A DNA stretch of 64,000 nt from Aggregatilineales bacterium (GTDB lineage: Bacteria; Chloroflexota; Anaerolineae; Aggregatilineales; Ch27): positions 21,683 through 85,682 of the forward strand of contig JARKNX010000133.1 of NCBI GenBank assembly GCA_029976025.1, written 5' to 3'. The position numbers and the translations under genes are program-made. Shown here in pieces: positions 33,701-41,774 of the stretch. The notes under the pieces are model-generated. The model saw nothing but the letters and a program-made list of their open reading frames with translations, searched no databases and was not told the DNA's origin. The stretch's first letter is position 1; every line of letters starts with the position of its first letter.

Positions 33701-35134
33701 GTAATTCTGCTGGATGAGCAGCGCACGATCGTGCTGGCGAACCCGGCCGCCCGGGAGATTCTGCGCTTTCTGGCCGGCACCGGGGCAGAAGGCCCCCTCA
33801 CCGCGCTGGGTGATCGCCCGCTGGACGAGCTGCTGACTTCGCCCCCCGAAGGTTTGTGGCATGAGATCACGTGCGCCGGGCCGTCGCCGCACACCTTCGA
33901 AGTGGTGGCCCGCCCGATTGAGATCGGGCCGCAGTCGCTGGGGTGGGTGTTGGTGCTGCGCGATGTCACGCTTGAGCGGGAAATTCAGCGGCGTGTTCAG
34001 CAGCAGGAGCGGCTGGCCGCGGTTGGTCAGCTCGCCGCCGGGATCGCCCATGACTTCAACAACATCATTGCCGTGATCGTCCTCTACGCCCAGATTTTGC
34101 GGCAGACGGCCGATCTGCCCCTTCGCGCTCAGGAGCGCCTGCAGACGATTGCCGAGCAGGCCCGCCGGGCGACAACCCTGATCGAGCAGATTCTGGACTT
34201 CAGCCGGCGCTCGATTGTGGAACGTCAGCCGCTCCTCCTGATACCGTTCCTCAAGGAACAGATCAAGCTGCTGGAGCGGACGCTGCCGGAGAATATCAGC
34301 CTGCATCTGAGATGGGAGCCGGGCGCCTATACTATCAGCGCCGATCCAACCCGGATTCAGCAGGTCATCATGAATCTGGCCGTGAACGCCCGCGATGCCA
34401 TGCCTGAAGGCGGGGCGCTGAATATTCATCTGTCCCAGATAACGGTGAAAGCGTACGACCGTCCTCTGCCGGAAATACCCGAAGGGGAGTGGATCTGCCT
34501 GAGAATCTCGGATACGGGGCCGGGCGTCCCTGCGGAGGTGCTGCCGCATATTTTCGAGCCGTTCTTCACCACCAAGAGGCCCGGCGAGGGGACAGGGCTG
34601 GGGCTGGCCCAGGTCTACGGTATTGTCAGACAGCACGACGGCTACATTGAAGCAGCTTCCCCGGCCGGCCAGGGAGTCACTTTCACTATCTACCTGCCAC
34701 TGCTCGACCAGGTGGCTTATGTGCCAACGGAAGAGGGCAGCACGCTGATCCGGGGCCGGGGCGAGACAATCCTCCTCGTCGAAGATAATACGGAGACGCG
34801 CCAGGCGCTGGTCGCCACCCTGGAGATGCTTAACTACACCGTGCTGACCGCCGTGGATGGCCAGCAGGCGCTGGCGGTGTGGCAGGGACACTCCGATCAG
34901 ATCGCCCTGGTGCTCAGCGATGTAGTGATGCCGGTCATGGGCGGTGTGGCGCTGTTCCACGCGCTCAAAGCCGGAAACCCGGCGGTCCGCTTCATCTTCC
35001 TGACCGGGCATGTGCTGGATGAACAACTGGAGAGGCAGCTCAGCCAGCTCAAAGCCATGGGGCTGCATGACTGGCTGCAAAAGCCGCCGGACCTGGAGCA
35101 TCTGGCGCAGGCTATCGCCAACGCCCTGCATTGA
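30773..35134 (+). CDS. Cytosolic hybrid histidine kinase with GAF and about seven PAS domains
   Basis: A 1453-residue signalling protein without membrane segments. Order: GAF-like (25-190), PAS1 (205-325), PAS2 (331-450), PAS3 (455-575), PAS4 (582-700), PAS5 (704-825), PAS6 (830-950), PAS7 (962-1075), HisKA with His1093 in AAGIAHDFNN, HATPase (NARDAMPEGG, DTGPGVP, GTGLGLA) and a C-terminal receiver with Asp1383 in LSDVVMP. PAS2, 3, 5 and 6 are clearly copies of one unit (each has PAVxxxKDxxGRxxFxN and a later TGxxxxxEEV). ATG 30773 follows AGAGGA; TACAAT at 30731-30736 is a probable -10. No HPt or output regulator is fused. A SixA gene follows. Confidence 0.93.
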   Translation: MTEQADLRADMAALEARARRAEMMVDLAAAALGAEDEGALLDVLLKAASDCTPPEENLNADLLYFGDDSTVAGWMEIVATWRRRGQPHNPVGTRFHASDAPFARLWINPSVDPLFVSDVETDDRLDASIRQMLRGYHIGALISIPLFYGGRRVGVFALRWEGPHVHCEDEQAVYGSLSRLLAPAIQNRSALWRLEKVARRQSGEVIRFRMMAERSPDAIMLMTAGGELIYTNPASRVLFGLPDRLDEQSFVALIAGEEAAAREVLRHWRETLVSSDSLVDLVTYCHRNGNCIVGQTIVVAIEDTANRSEVFAVIVRDVTVQMEIDREVQQSRQQFQDIFDRIPAAVHVKDPEGRLLFVNREWRERTGLLNREVLGRTTSELFSNLMPDSSPWDTGEKEVLETGRAMQFEDVSEFSGRHYLKVKSPLLDADGRPYAVCSTAIDITDRKQAEQEAHQTRLQLQTILDSTPAVFYAKDLEGRFIFVNQEWRIRTRLGEETPVIGRTRDELFPHLVPPGAIWTSHEEMVLGTGIPIQVEEVGNTTGFTYLATKFALRDSLGRIYAMCSTSIDITARKQAEKALRENEEKYRHLFEMESEALFLIESETGQILEANRAAIDMYGFNRSELLHLKNVDLSAEPERTRAGALEVSETPTLSPVTYHRKKGGQEFPVEIVAKAFVWRGRNVHIAAVRDITERMQAEEQVRRTRQQLQDMFDNTPAVVYTKDMQGRYLFVNRVWCERTGFTPEQVLGKSNAELYPPEIFSPQEIWDDHELEVVQSGQTMSFEEVGRITGRIYLSAKFLLRDSEGVPYALCSSSIDISERQEMERLAERTRRQIQDTFDNIPAVIYVKDMAGRYLLANEEFCCRAGITRDEVLGRTDREIFPQYEFLGGLWEESETTVLRTGEPLTLEEVGLRTGAVYLASKFLLYEADGTPYALCSCSFEITELRRVEAERERLLARVQEQASQVEQIVNSVPEGVILLDEQRTIVLANPAAREILRFLAGTGAEGPLTALGDRPLDELLTSPPEGLWHEITCAGPSPHTFEVVARPIEIGPQSLGWVLVLRDVTLEREIQRRVQQQERLAAVGQLAAGIAHDFNNIIAVIVLYAQILRQTADLPLRAQERLQTIAEQARRATTLIEQILDFSRRSIVERQPLLLIPFLKEQIKLLERTLPENISLHLRWEPGAYTISADPTRIQQVIMNLAVNARDAMPEGGALNIHLSQITVKAYDRPLPEIPEGEWICLRISDTGPGVPAEVLPHIFEPFFTTKRPGEGTGLGLAQVYGIVRQHDGYIEAASPAGQGVTFTIYLPLLDQVAYVPTEEGSTLIRGRGETILLVEDNTETRQALVATLEMLNYTVLTAVDGQQALAVWQGHSDQIALVLSDVVMPVMGGVALFHALKAGNPAVRFIFLTGHVLDEQLERQLSQLKAMGLHDWLQKPPDLEHLAQAIANALH

Positions 35135-35173
35135 TCGATCGCTTTGTCGCGAGGAAGAGACAGGAAGTGCTGC

Positions 35174-35659
35174 ATGAACCTGTACTTTGTCCGCCACGGG
35201 ATGGCTGAAGATCGGGCCAACTGGGATCCCGCCCGGGACCACCTGCGCCCGTTGACGCCCGACGGTGCAGCCCGCCTGGGCAAATCCGTCCGCGTGATGA
35301 AGGCGCTCGGCCTGAAGCCAGAGGCTATCCTGACCAGTCCGTTGACCCGCGCCCGGCAGACCGCCGACATCCTGGGGGAGGGGCTGGGCCGCCCGGTCGT
35401 GGAAGATGAGGTGTTGGCCGATTTCAGCGTCAGCGGCCTGGGCAGTCTGCTGGACCGCTACCCGCGCGTCGATAGCCTGATGCTGGTCGGGCACGAGCCG
35501 GATTTCAGCATCGTGGTCGGGATGATCACCGGCGGCGGACAAATTGAAGTCAAGAAGGGGAGCCTGATTCGCGTGGACCTGGTTTCAACCCATCCGCCGC
35601 GCGGGACGCTGATCTGGAATATCCCGCCCAGGCTCCTGGCGCTTTGCGCGCCGACCTGA
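35174..35659 (+). CDS. sixA: Phosphohistidine phosphatase SixA
   Basis: A 161-residue histidine phosphatase-fold enzyme. It has the RHG catalytic motif (Arg7-His8-Gly9), TSPLTRARQTAD, and the second catalytic His107 in LVGHEPDF. SixA dephosphorylates the phosphohistidine of HPt domains in hybrid-kinase relays, which fits its place 39 bases after a hybrid histidine kinase. No HPt domain is encoded in the window, so its partner is open. ATG 35174 follows AGGAAG; an in-frame upstream start lacks support. Confidence 0.9.
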   Translation: MNLYFVRHGMAEDRANWDPARDHLRPLTPDGAARLGKSVRVMKALGLKPEAILTSPLTRARQTADILGEGLGRPVVEDEVLADFSVSGLGSLLDRYPRVDSLMLVGHEPDFSIVVGMITGGGQIEVKKGSLIRVDLVSTHPPRGTLIWNIPPRLLALCAPT

Positions 35660-35675
35660 TGAGGGTGGGCGGCAT

Positions 35676-35703
35676 CAGACAGGGGACTTAAGCCCCTTGT
35701 CCG
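35676..35703. repeat. Dispersed palindromic repeat, copy 1
   Basis: A 28-base element (CAGACAGGGGACTTAAGCCCCTTGTCC) with a GGG..CTTAAG..CCC core lies between the convergent sixA and receiver-like genes. A 25-of-27 match occurs at 55394-55421. It may act as a terminator hairpin. Confidence 0.65.
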
Positions 35704-35713
35704 CGCTGGACTT

Positions 35714-36124
35714 CTACGGGGCCAAACAGTAGAGGTATCCGCGTCGGCGCGTATAGGCTTCGAACACGGCGTCGTACAGCTCCGCCGGGTGGAACGGCGC
35801 GGGCAGGCAGACATCCACCCGCTGCCAGGCGGCGTGGTCTACCGGCAGGTCGAATACATCCCCGGCGCTGTGCAGGATCACCCCGGTGCTGTTGAAGGTT
35901 GATCGCCTGGCGACTGCCTGCACAACCGACATGCTCGGCATGTCGTCGAGGATGTGGTTGATCAGGATGACATCCACCCCCGGCAGCTCGCCGAGCAGCA
36001 TCAGGCCGTTCGCGCCGCCAATGGCGGTATGGACTTGATGTCCGGCGCGGAGCAGGGCGGCCTGAATCTCTTCCAGAAAACTGTCTTCGTTGTCGATACA
36101 AAGGATGTTGAAGCGGGTTGCCAT
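35714..36124 (-). CDS. Receiver-like protein lacking the phosphorylatable Asp
   Basis: A 136-residue single-domain protein with a CheY-like fold. It has the acidic pocket IDNED near 10-14, but the position of the phospho-acceptor Asp is Asn56 (VILINHILDD), and the conserved Lys before the Pro-Phe is Ala109 (LPAPFHP). It is therefore probably a pseudo-receiver that cannot take phosphate in the normal way, though it may still bind a kinase or phosphatase. It is convergent with sixA and the hybrid kinase. ATG 36124 and ATG 36130 are both possible; neither has a good ribosome site. Confidence 0.75.
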   Translation of the reverse strand: MATRFNILCIDNEDSFLEEIQAALLRAGHQVHTAIGGANGLMLLGELPGVDVILINHILDDMPSMSVVQAVARRSTFNSTGVILHSAGDVFDLPVDHAAWQRVDVCLPAPFHPAELYDAVFEAYTRRRGYLYCLAP

Positions 36125-36456
36125 GAACATAGGAGGGCCTGCCCTGTGTGAGATCGGCCATTGCCCCCTTGTTTAGCACAGAATCGTGAAATTGGAAAGT
36201 AAGAGACAGGCAGCGGGCAGGCGCTGGATAGGCGGCGGGCGCCAGGCGTTCCCTCAGTCCGTCGTCGATCTCTTCAGCAGGCTTACCCGCCCGCCGGCCG
36301 CTTTGAATGCCAGCGGTCGCGCCATGCTCACCCCACGACCGCGCAGGCCTCCGCGCTGCAGGAGAATCCGGGACGCTTAGAACGACTCTGCGATGGCCAG
36401 AGCGTCGATTGCCAGCCGGGTCAAGCGGCTTTCCCGGGATCGCCGGGCAGTGGAGC
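36125..36456. other. Gene-free stretch of 332 bases
   Basis: No supportable gene is present on either strand. A 23-codon minus-strand frame (MARPLAFKAAGG start) exists but has no other support. Short GC-rich inverted repeats occur, for example CCCGGCGATCCCGGG just after the M19 stop. A promoter for the receiver-like gene should lie here but I could not place one. Confidence 0.5.
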
Positions 36457-37557
36457 CTACTTCCACGTCTGGCGCAGCACGCGCAACCAGTTCTCCCGCG
36501 CGATCTGGCGCAGCGCAGGCTCGTCAAACCCGGCCTGGCGCAGGGCGTCTACCAGCTTCGGCAGGCCAGTCACATCTTTCAGCTCGTCGGGCAGCGTGGC
36601 GCCGTCAAAATCTGACCCAAGTGCGACATGCTCGATGCCGATCCGGTCGGCGATGTAGGTGATATGGCGCACGATCTCGGCCAGCGGCGTGTCGCGCTCC
36701 CATTTGCCGTCCTGACGCAGATTGCCGGTGAAGAAGATCACGCCCACCACGCCGCCGGAGTCGCCAATGGCGTCCAACTGGCGGTCGGTCAGGTTGCGGG
36801 CGGCGGCGCAAAGCGCGTGCGCTCCGCTGTGGGTGGAGACCAGCGGGGCGTCGGTGATGGCGGCCACATCCCAGAAGCCCTGCTCGTTCATGTGGGCCAG
36901 ATCGATCAGTATCCCCAGCCGGTTGCAGGCGCGGACCAGCGTCCGCCCGGCGTCGGTCAGGCCAGGGCCGGTGTCCGGCGAGGAAGGGAAGCGGAATGGC
37001 GCGCCCCATCCGAAGGCGTTGGGCCGGCTCCACACCGGCCCCAGCGAGCGCACCCCGGCCCGGTAGAAAACTTCCAGCGCGTCGCAGGCCGGGTCGATCG
37101 CCTCGGCTCCCTCCAGGTGCAGCACAACGGCCAGGGCGCCCTCCCGGGAGCAGGCTTCGATCTCATCGACTGTCCGGGTGACGCGCACCTGCCCGCCGGA
37201 TTCCGCCTCCAGCCGGAACAGGCGGGCCATGACCGCCACCGTCTCCGCCAGGGCGTAGGCCTGGTCGAGCGGCGGCTCCATCTCAACGGAGAAGGCCGTC
37301 CTGTCCTCATTCCAGGTGATGCGCTCATTGGCCGGGTCGGCGTCGGGCGACCCGACGCAGATGGCGAACATGCCGCCGCCGAACTCGCCCTCCCGCGCGC
37401 GGGGCAGGTCAAGATGCCCTTCCTCGGCGCGTTCGAAGAACGAGCGCGGCCGGCCGTCAGGGTCGCGGTGGTGCGGGCGGTGCAGGGTGAGCAGGACATC
37501 GTTGTGGCCGTCGAAGATGGGGAAGATGCCGGGGTTTTCTGAAGAGGCGCGAGTCAT
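36457..37557 (-). CDS. Membrane dipeptidase-type M19 peptidase
   Basis: A 366-residue metallopeptidase of the renal dipeptidase family, which cleaves dipeptides, often with D residues. The zinc ligands are visible: DGHND (His18, Asp20), HLEGAEAI with the bridging Glu, IDLAHMNE and STHSGAHAL with the two His, and SDFDGA for the Asp. No signal peptide is seen, so it is cytosolic here. ATG 37557 has GGAGGA ten bases upstream; an earlier in-frame start adds 38 residues without a ribosome site. It lies 110 bases downstream of the Thr-rich membrane protein gene. Confidence 0.92.
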   Translation of the reverse strand: MTRASSENPGIFPIFDGHNDVLLTLHRPHHRDPDGRPRSFFERAEEGHLDLPRAREGEFGGGMFAICVGSPDADPANERITWNEDRTAFSVEMEPPLDQAYALAETVAVMARLFRLEAESGGQVRVTRTVDEIEACSREGALAVVLHLEGAEAIDPACDALEVFYRAGVRSLGPVWSRPNAFGWGAPFRFPSSPDTGPGLTDAGRTLVRACNRLGILIDLAHMNEQGFWDVAAITDAPLVSTHSGAHALCAAARNLTDRQLDAIGDSGGVVGVIFFTGNLRQDGKWERDTPLAEIVRHITYIADRIGIEHVALGSDFDGATLPDELKDVTGLPKLVDALRQAGFDEPALRQIARENWLRVLRQTWK

Positions 37558-37667
37558 ACGGGTTCCGTCCTCCGGGTGCGCGCTGTGCCGAATAAGGGGG
37601 GATACAGCAGGCAGGAGCGAGGAAAGACCCCGCTCCTGCCGGAATGACCAGTCTGGGAGGGCAGGCG

Positions 37668-38753
37668 TCACTTAACCTGCGACCAGAGGCCGGCGGTCTG
37701 CCCCTGCAGGCGGTATATCTGCCCGCTGGGGCCGTCAATGTAGACCACGCCGCCGCCGGCTTCGACCTGAATAGTCCGCCAGCCGCTGTCAGCCGACGAG
37801 AAGGATGAGTAGCCCAGGATGTTCTTGACCGGCTGGCCGTTATACAGGCCGGTTTCCCAGATATTGGCCAGGATCGGATCGGTGGGCAGGTAACGCCCGG
37901 AGGGCGGCGAGCCAGTTGCCGCAGCGCTGCCGGCGTTGGGGTAAGCCTGCCACTGATTGCCGCCGTAGAACAGGATGTAAACCTGATTGCCGGGGAAGTT
38001 CTGGGAAGAAGCCGCGGCGTAGATCATGATGCCGCCGTCAAAGCCCTGGAAACGGCCCTCTCCATTGGCGCCGACGTTGGCCGGGCAGGCGCCGCTGGCG
38101 TACTGATCGCCGAAGAACCAGTTGAAGCCGCAGGTGACCGTGATCGCCAGTGTTTGCGAGACCGGCTGCCCCTGCAGGATGACGGTCAGGCGGTAGGTGA
38201 CGACCAGGCCCTGTCCCAGCGGGATGTTCACCGCCTGCGAGCCGACCGCCGGCACTGACCACGACTGCTGAAGCTGGCCCTGGGCGTTCAACTGGTCGAG
38301 CACAGCCGTGTCGCCGAAGCCCTGCCAGCGCAGCACAGTCACCCCGCCAGCAGGCACGGTGTAGTTATCCGCGGTGAAAGAGGTGATGCTCGGCCCCGGC
38401 GGCGTGAGTGTGATCGTCGGCGTCGGGGTTTCCGTCGGCGTGGCGGTGTTTTCCGGGGTGAAGGTCAGAGTCGGGGTGAAGGTTGGCGTGAAGGTGGAAG
38501 TCGGCGTGAACGTCGATGTCGTCGTCGGCGTGGCGGTCAGCGTCGGGGTGAACGTGGCGGTTGGCGTGAAGGTCGGCGTCAGGGTGAAGGTCGGGGTGAA
38601 GGTCGGCGTGACTGATGGAAGCTGCGCCACAGTGGGGATGAGCGCGGCGCTGCCCCCCCGATCTCTGGTGAGGATGAGCGCCGCCCCCCAGAGCACCGCT
38701 ACCACGACGACCGCCAGTATCAGGGCCAGGATGATGGCGGTTGAGCTTTTCAC
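37668..38753 (-). CDS. Membrane-anchored Thr-rich protein with exported domain
   Basis: A 361-residue protein: membrane anchor at about 7-28 (AIILALILAVVVVAVLWGAAL), a Thr/Pro linker at about 40-115 (DNA 38400-38640 is low-complexity) and an exported region of about 240 residues. That region has an Ig-like start (ITSFTADNYTVPAGGVTVLRW) and a C-terminal part with paired Cys (VTCGFNWFFG, GACPAN). The family is not recognised. GTG 38753 is chosen because GAGGAG lies seven bases upstream; earlier in-frame codons lack a ribosome site and would put a polar stretch before the anchor. Confidence 0.75.
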   Translation of the reverse strand: MKSSTAIILALILAVVVVAVLWGAALILTRDRGGSAALIPTVAQLPSVTPTFTPTFTLTPTFTPTATFTPTLTATPTTTSTFTPTSTFTPTFTPTLTFTPENTATPTETPTPTITLTPPGPSITSFTADNYTVPAGGVTVLRWQGFGDTAVLDQLNAQGQLQQSWSVPAVGSQAVNIPLGQGLVVTYRLTVILQGQPVSQTLAITVTCGFNWFFGDQYASGACPANVGANGEGRFQGFDGGIMIYAAASSQNFPGNQVYILFYGGNQWQAYPNAGSAAATGSPPSGRYLPTDPILANIWETGLYNGQPVKNILGYSSFSSADSGWRTIQVEAGGGVVYIDGPSGQIYRLQGQTAGLWSQVK

Positions 38754-39035
38754 GGTCTGTCTCCTCAGAATAGGCCAGCCAGAATAACCGGATGAATACA
38801 CCTCCCCATCCCCGACTTCTGATCGGCTCCCTGTTGAGAAGGGGACGCATCCGGAGGGGGGCGCGGGGTGGTTGCCTGTCGGGGAGGGATCGAGGCTGCG
38901 TTTTGGCCGACTCCGATGCACTCCCTACTGTGGTAGGGTATCACAGGCGCCCCGGCGCGGCAACCGCCAGGATATGCTAGAATCGTAGTCAGACAGTACT
39001 GTTTGCGCCGCGCATTCGCTCGTCCGGCAATCCCT

Positions 39036-40142
39036 ATGACCCCGGTCTGTTTCCTGCCGATGCCCCCTCACCGTTTTCTGATTATCGTGGCTATTGCCGC
39101 GCTCGGCCTGCTGGCGGGATGCAGCGATGCGACCCCGCCGCCGGCGCTGCCCGCCCCGCTTGAGCTGACCACGCCCATTCCGCTCCCCACCCGGCGGCCC
39201 AGCCCGACCCCGCGCCGGATTGAGTCGCCCACGCCCCGCCCGACGAATACCGTCACGCCGACCCGGTTCCCTACGCGCGACCCCTCCCAGCCGACCAGCA
39301 CGCCGCTGTACGGCCCGCCGCCGGTCGCCATCGATCCGGCCCTGCTGACCCGGGTCGCCCCGGCTGACCTGGCGACCCCTGACCCGGCGGAGACGATCAT
39401 CGGCCTGTCCGTTGAAGGGAGGCCGATCGCGGCCCGTCTGCTGGGTGAGGGCGCATCAACGCGCGTCAGCGGACAGACGATTGTCCTGGTCGGGGCCATT
39501 CATGGCGGCTGGGAAGCCAACACAGCCGGTCTGATGAACGACCTGATCGCTTATTACGAGAAGTCTCCAGCGGAGATCGCGCCGGGGATCGCGCTCGTGC
39601 TCGTGCCTGTTGCCAACCCGGACGGCCTGGCTCTGGGGCGCGATCTGGCCGGGCGCTCCAACGCGAACGGCGTCGATCTGAACCGCAACTGGGCCTGCAA
39701 CTGGTCGGCGGAAGCCGCGTGGCTGGATCGCGATCTCGACGCGGGGCAGATGCCCTTCTCCGAGCCGGAATCCGCCGCCCTGGCTGATTATCTGCTGCTC
39801 AACCCGCCCGCCGCCGTGATCTTCTACCACAGCCCCGGGGGCGGCGTCTACCCGGGCCGGTGCGGACGCGATCATGGGTCGGGGGCGCTGGCCGAACAGT
39901 ATGCAGTGGGGACCGGGGCGACCCTCTACGCCGCCGGCACGCATGAAGATCGCACCGGGAGCGCGGCGGACTGGGTGGACGGGCAGGGCATCCCCGGCCT
40001 GACAGTGGAGCTAGAAGGCTGGACCGAGAGCGATGTGGACCGCCAGATCGGCGGCCTGCGGGCGGTGCAGTGTGCGCTGGTGCGGCAGGCGGCTGACCCG
40101 GCCTCGCAAACCTGGGCCGCCACGCGCTGCGCCAGCGAGTGA
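39036..40142 (+). CDS. M14 zinc carboxypeptidase-type lipoprotein
   Basis: A 368-residue exported protein. The signal ends in LAGC (Cys29), followed by a Thr/Pro linker and an M14-type domain. It shows the metal ligands in HGGWE, the substrate-binding region NPDG, NRNW for the Asn-Arg pair, FYHSPGG with the third His, and the catalytic Glu in LTVELEG. It may trim peptidoglycan peptides or scavenge peptides at the surface. The start is uncertain: ATG 39036 and ATG 39060 are both plausible, neither with a ribosome site. TAGAAT at 38978-38983 may be a -10. Confidence 0.85.
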   Translation: MTPVCFLPMPPHRFLIIVAIAALGLLAGCSDATPPPALPAPLELTTPIPLPTRRPSPTPRRIESPTPRPTNTVTPTRFPTRDPSQPTSTPLYGPPPVAIDPALLTRVAPADLATPDPAETIIGLSVEGRPIAARLLGEGASTRVSGQTIVLVGAIHGGWEANTAGLMNDLIAYYEKSPAEIAPGIALVLVPVANPDGLALGRDLAGRSNANGVDLNRNWACNWSAEAAWLDRDLDAGQMPFSEPESAALADYLLLNPPAAVIFYHSPGGGVYPGRCGRDHGSGALAEQYAVGTGATLYAAGTHEDRTGSAADWVDGQGIPGLTVELEGWTESDVDRQIGGLRAVQCALVRQAADPASQTWAATRCASE

Positions 40143-40159
40143 GAAAAGGAACAGCCTCT

Positions 40160-40612
40160 CTAATACTGCGCCACGCAGCCGCGCGGCGTGCCGTGCCGCA
40201 AGCGATCCAGACACAGCGGGATCAGCCAGGTCAGGTTGCTGATGGCCGCCGCCGGCAGGGTGTCCACCGGATACCAGGCCACCGATTCATCCGTCATTGT
40301 CTGGCTGTCGGTGGGATTGCCGTCGTAGACAGCGGTTAGCACGTGCACGATCCAGCCGCCCGCGCCCTCCGGATCGTCGCCCTGCATATCGGCCACATGA
40401 GTCCAGTCCGTCGCCGCTGTCGCCAGCCCCGACTCTTCGCGCACCTCGCGCCGGATGCAGTCGAACATCGTCTCGCCCGGCTCCACCTTGCCGCCGACGC
40501 CGTTGATCCGGCCCGCCTGCCAGGCCGGGCGATTCTTGTGAATGAGCAGCACCCGCGCCTGCGCCCGGTCAAAAATGAAACCCAGCGTGAAGGACTGGCT
40601 GATTTCTGTCAT
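40160..40612 (-). CDS. Nudix hydrolase
   Basis: A 150-residue pyrophosphohydrolase with a perfect Nudix box at 40-63 (GGKVEPGET...REVREESG). The overall pattern (LGFIFD, VLLIHKNRPAWQAGRINGVGG) resembles the MutT/8-oxo-dGTPase group; the exact nucleotide is not known. ATG 40612 follows AAAGGG. It is convergent with the carboxypeptidase gene, with only 17 bases between stops. Confidence 0.9.
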   Translation of the reverse strand: MTEISQSFTLGFIFDRAQARVLLIHKNRPAWQAGRINGVGGKVEPGETMFDCIRREVREESGLATAATDWTHVADMQGDDPEGAGGWIVHVLTAVYDGNPTDSQTMTDESVAWYPVDTLPAAAISNLTWLIPLCLDRLRHGTPRGCVAQY

Positions 40613-40734
40613 CGGTGAGGACCCTTTCCATAACCGCCGTGCAGCAGGGCCTGATTGTAACAACCTGCTGGCGGCGGGGGTGATTGTCCCTGTCGGTATC
40701 CCCGGCGCCGGAAGTTAGAAAGTTAGAAATCCGC

Positions 40735-40763
40735 TTGTTAACCGGGCGCGGGCGCGGTACAAT
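40735..40763 (+). promoter_or_regulatory. Promoter of the DksA-like/lspA operon
   Basis: TTGTTA (40735-40740) and TACAAT (40758-40763) are exactly 17 bases apart. A start near 40770 gives a leader of about 78 bases before ATG 40848. Confidence 0.65.
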
Positions 40764-40847
40764 CCGGCCCGAACGCCCGCGCAGGGGCCTGCCGGGGCGC
40801 TCTCGCAGGGAGGCGCTGCCCGCGGCCTCGCTAGTTAAGGCAGAAAA

Positions 40848-41198
40848 ATGATACGCTCTCCGGAAGAAATGAAGCCCGTCCTGCACACCATGCGCGAAGA
40901 CCTGCTCGGCAAAGTGGATGTGCTCAAGGCGACCCAGGCGCTCGACGGCACCGGTTACACCAACCACCAGGCCGATGACGCCACTCAGGCTTTTGATCAG
41001 GCTCAGGACCTTTCGCTTTACAACAGCAGTCAGAAGCAGCTCCGCCTGGTAGAGGATGCCCTGGCCAAGCTGGAGCAGGGGACTTACGGCCTGTGCGATC
41101 GCTGCGGCAAAGCCATTGATCTGGCCCGTCTGGAGGCTATCCCGTATACACCGCTCTGCCTGAGTTGCGCCGAAGCGCGCGACTATCATCAGCGTTAA
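40848..41198 (+). CDS. DksA/TraR-type zinc-finger protein
   Basis: A 116-residue protein with a helical N-terminal half and the C4 zinc finger CDRCGK...PLCLSC of the DksA/TraR family. DksA-type proteins bind RNA polymerase through its secondary channel; small Gram-positive-type versions like this one (YteA/YocK-like) are less well understood. The Asp pair at a coiled-coil tip typical of true DksA is not evident. It is co-transcribed with lspA, 11 bases downstream, a pairing also seen in other bacteria. Confidence 0.88.
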   Translation: MIRSPEEMKPVLHTMREDLLGKVDVLKATQALDGTGYTNHQADDATQAFDQAQDLSLYNSSQKQLRLVEDALAKLEQGTYGLCDRCGKAIDLARLEAIPYTPLCLSCAEARDYHQR

Positions 41199-41209
41199 GA
41201 CGATCCTCG

Positions 41210-41755
41210 ATGCGCAAATGGATCATCCTGCTGGGCGCGGCGCTGGCCGTGGTTGGTATCGATCAGGCGGGCAAAGCCCTCGTGGTTGCCAGCCTGGCGC
41301 CTTATGAGCAGTGGGTGCCGCTCCCGGCGCTGGAACCGATCTTCACTATTGTCTACGTCCAGAACACCGGCGCCGCCTTCGGGATGTTACAGGACAGCAA
41401 CGGCTTCTTCACTCTGGTGGCGCTGCTGGTTTCCAGCCTGATCCTGATCTTCTACCACCGCATCCCGGCGGGGAACTGGCCGGCCCAGCTCGCCCTGGGC
41501 CTGATGCTGGGCGGCGCGACAGGCAACCTGATCGACCGCCTGCGGCTGGGGTATGTGGTCGATTTCTTCCACCTCAAAGGATGGCCGGTGTTCAATGTGG
41601 CCGACAGCGCCCTGGTAGCTGGCGTCCTGTTTCTGCTCCTGATCACCTGGTGGCAGGATCGGCGGGCGGCCCGGGCCAGCAAGGCCGCCCGCGGCCAGGA
41701 GCCGCCCGATCCTTCTCCGCCGCCGGAGAATCCTTCTTCAGTGACGCCCGGCTGA
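41210..41755 (+). CDS. lspA: Lipoprotein signal peptidase LspA
   Basis: Membrane aspartyl protease that cleaves prolipoprotein signals before the lipid-modified Cys, consistent with the many lipoproteins encoded in this window. It has four membrane helices, QNTGAAFGM at 51-59, and the catalytic Asp109 (GNLIDRLRLG) and Asp132 (FNVADSAL). The 181-residue length includes a charged Pro-rich C-terminal tail. ATG 41210 was chosen over a longer frame that overlaps the DksA-like gene. Confidence 0.95.
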   Translation: MRKWIILLGAALAVVGIDQAGKALVVASLAPYEQWVPLPALEPIFTIVYVQNTGAAFGMLQDSNGFFTLVALLVSSLILIFYHRIPAGNWPAQLALGLMLGGATGNLIDRLRLGYVVDFFHLKGWPVFNVADSALVAGVLFLLLITWWQDRRAARASKAARGQEPPDPSPPPENPSSVTPG

Positions 41756-41774
41756 TTCCGCGCCCCGGCTTTCT

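Noticed and set aside
31913..35542. Minus-strand open frame of 1209 codons
   Set aside because: Antisense to the hybrid histidine kinase and sixA, whose motifs are intact; the antisense product has no recognisable domain.
36125..36456. Remnant gene between the receiver-like and M19 genes
   Set aside because: Short frames exist on the minus strand but none has a recognisable motif or start signal, so I cannot support a pseudogene.
1304..40142. Sortase substrates among the Thr-rich envelope proteins
   Set aside because: None of the Thr/Pro-linked proteins ends in an LPxTG-like motif, hydrophobic helix and basic tail; most are lipoproteins or single-pass proteins.
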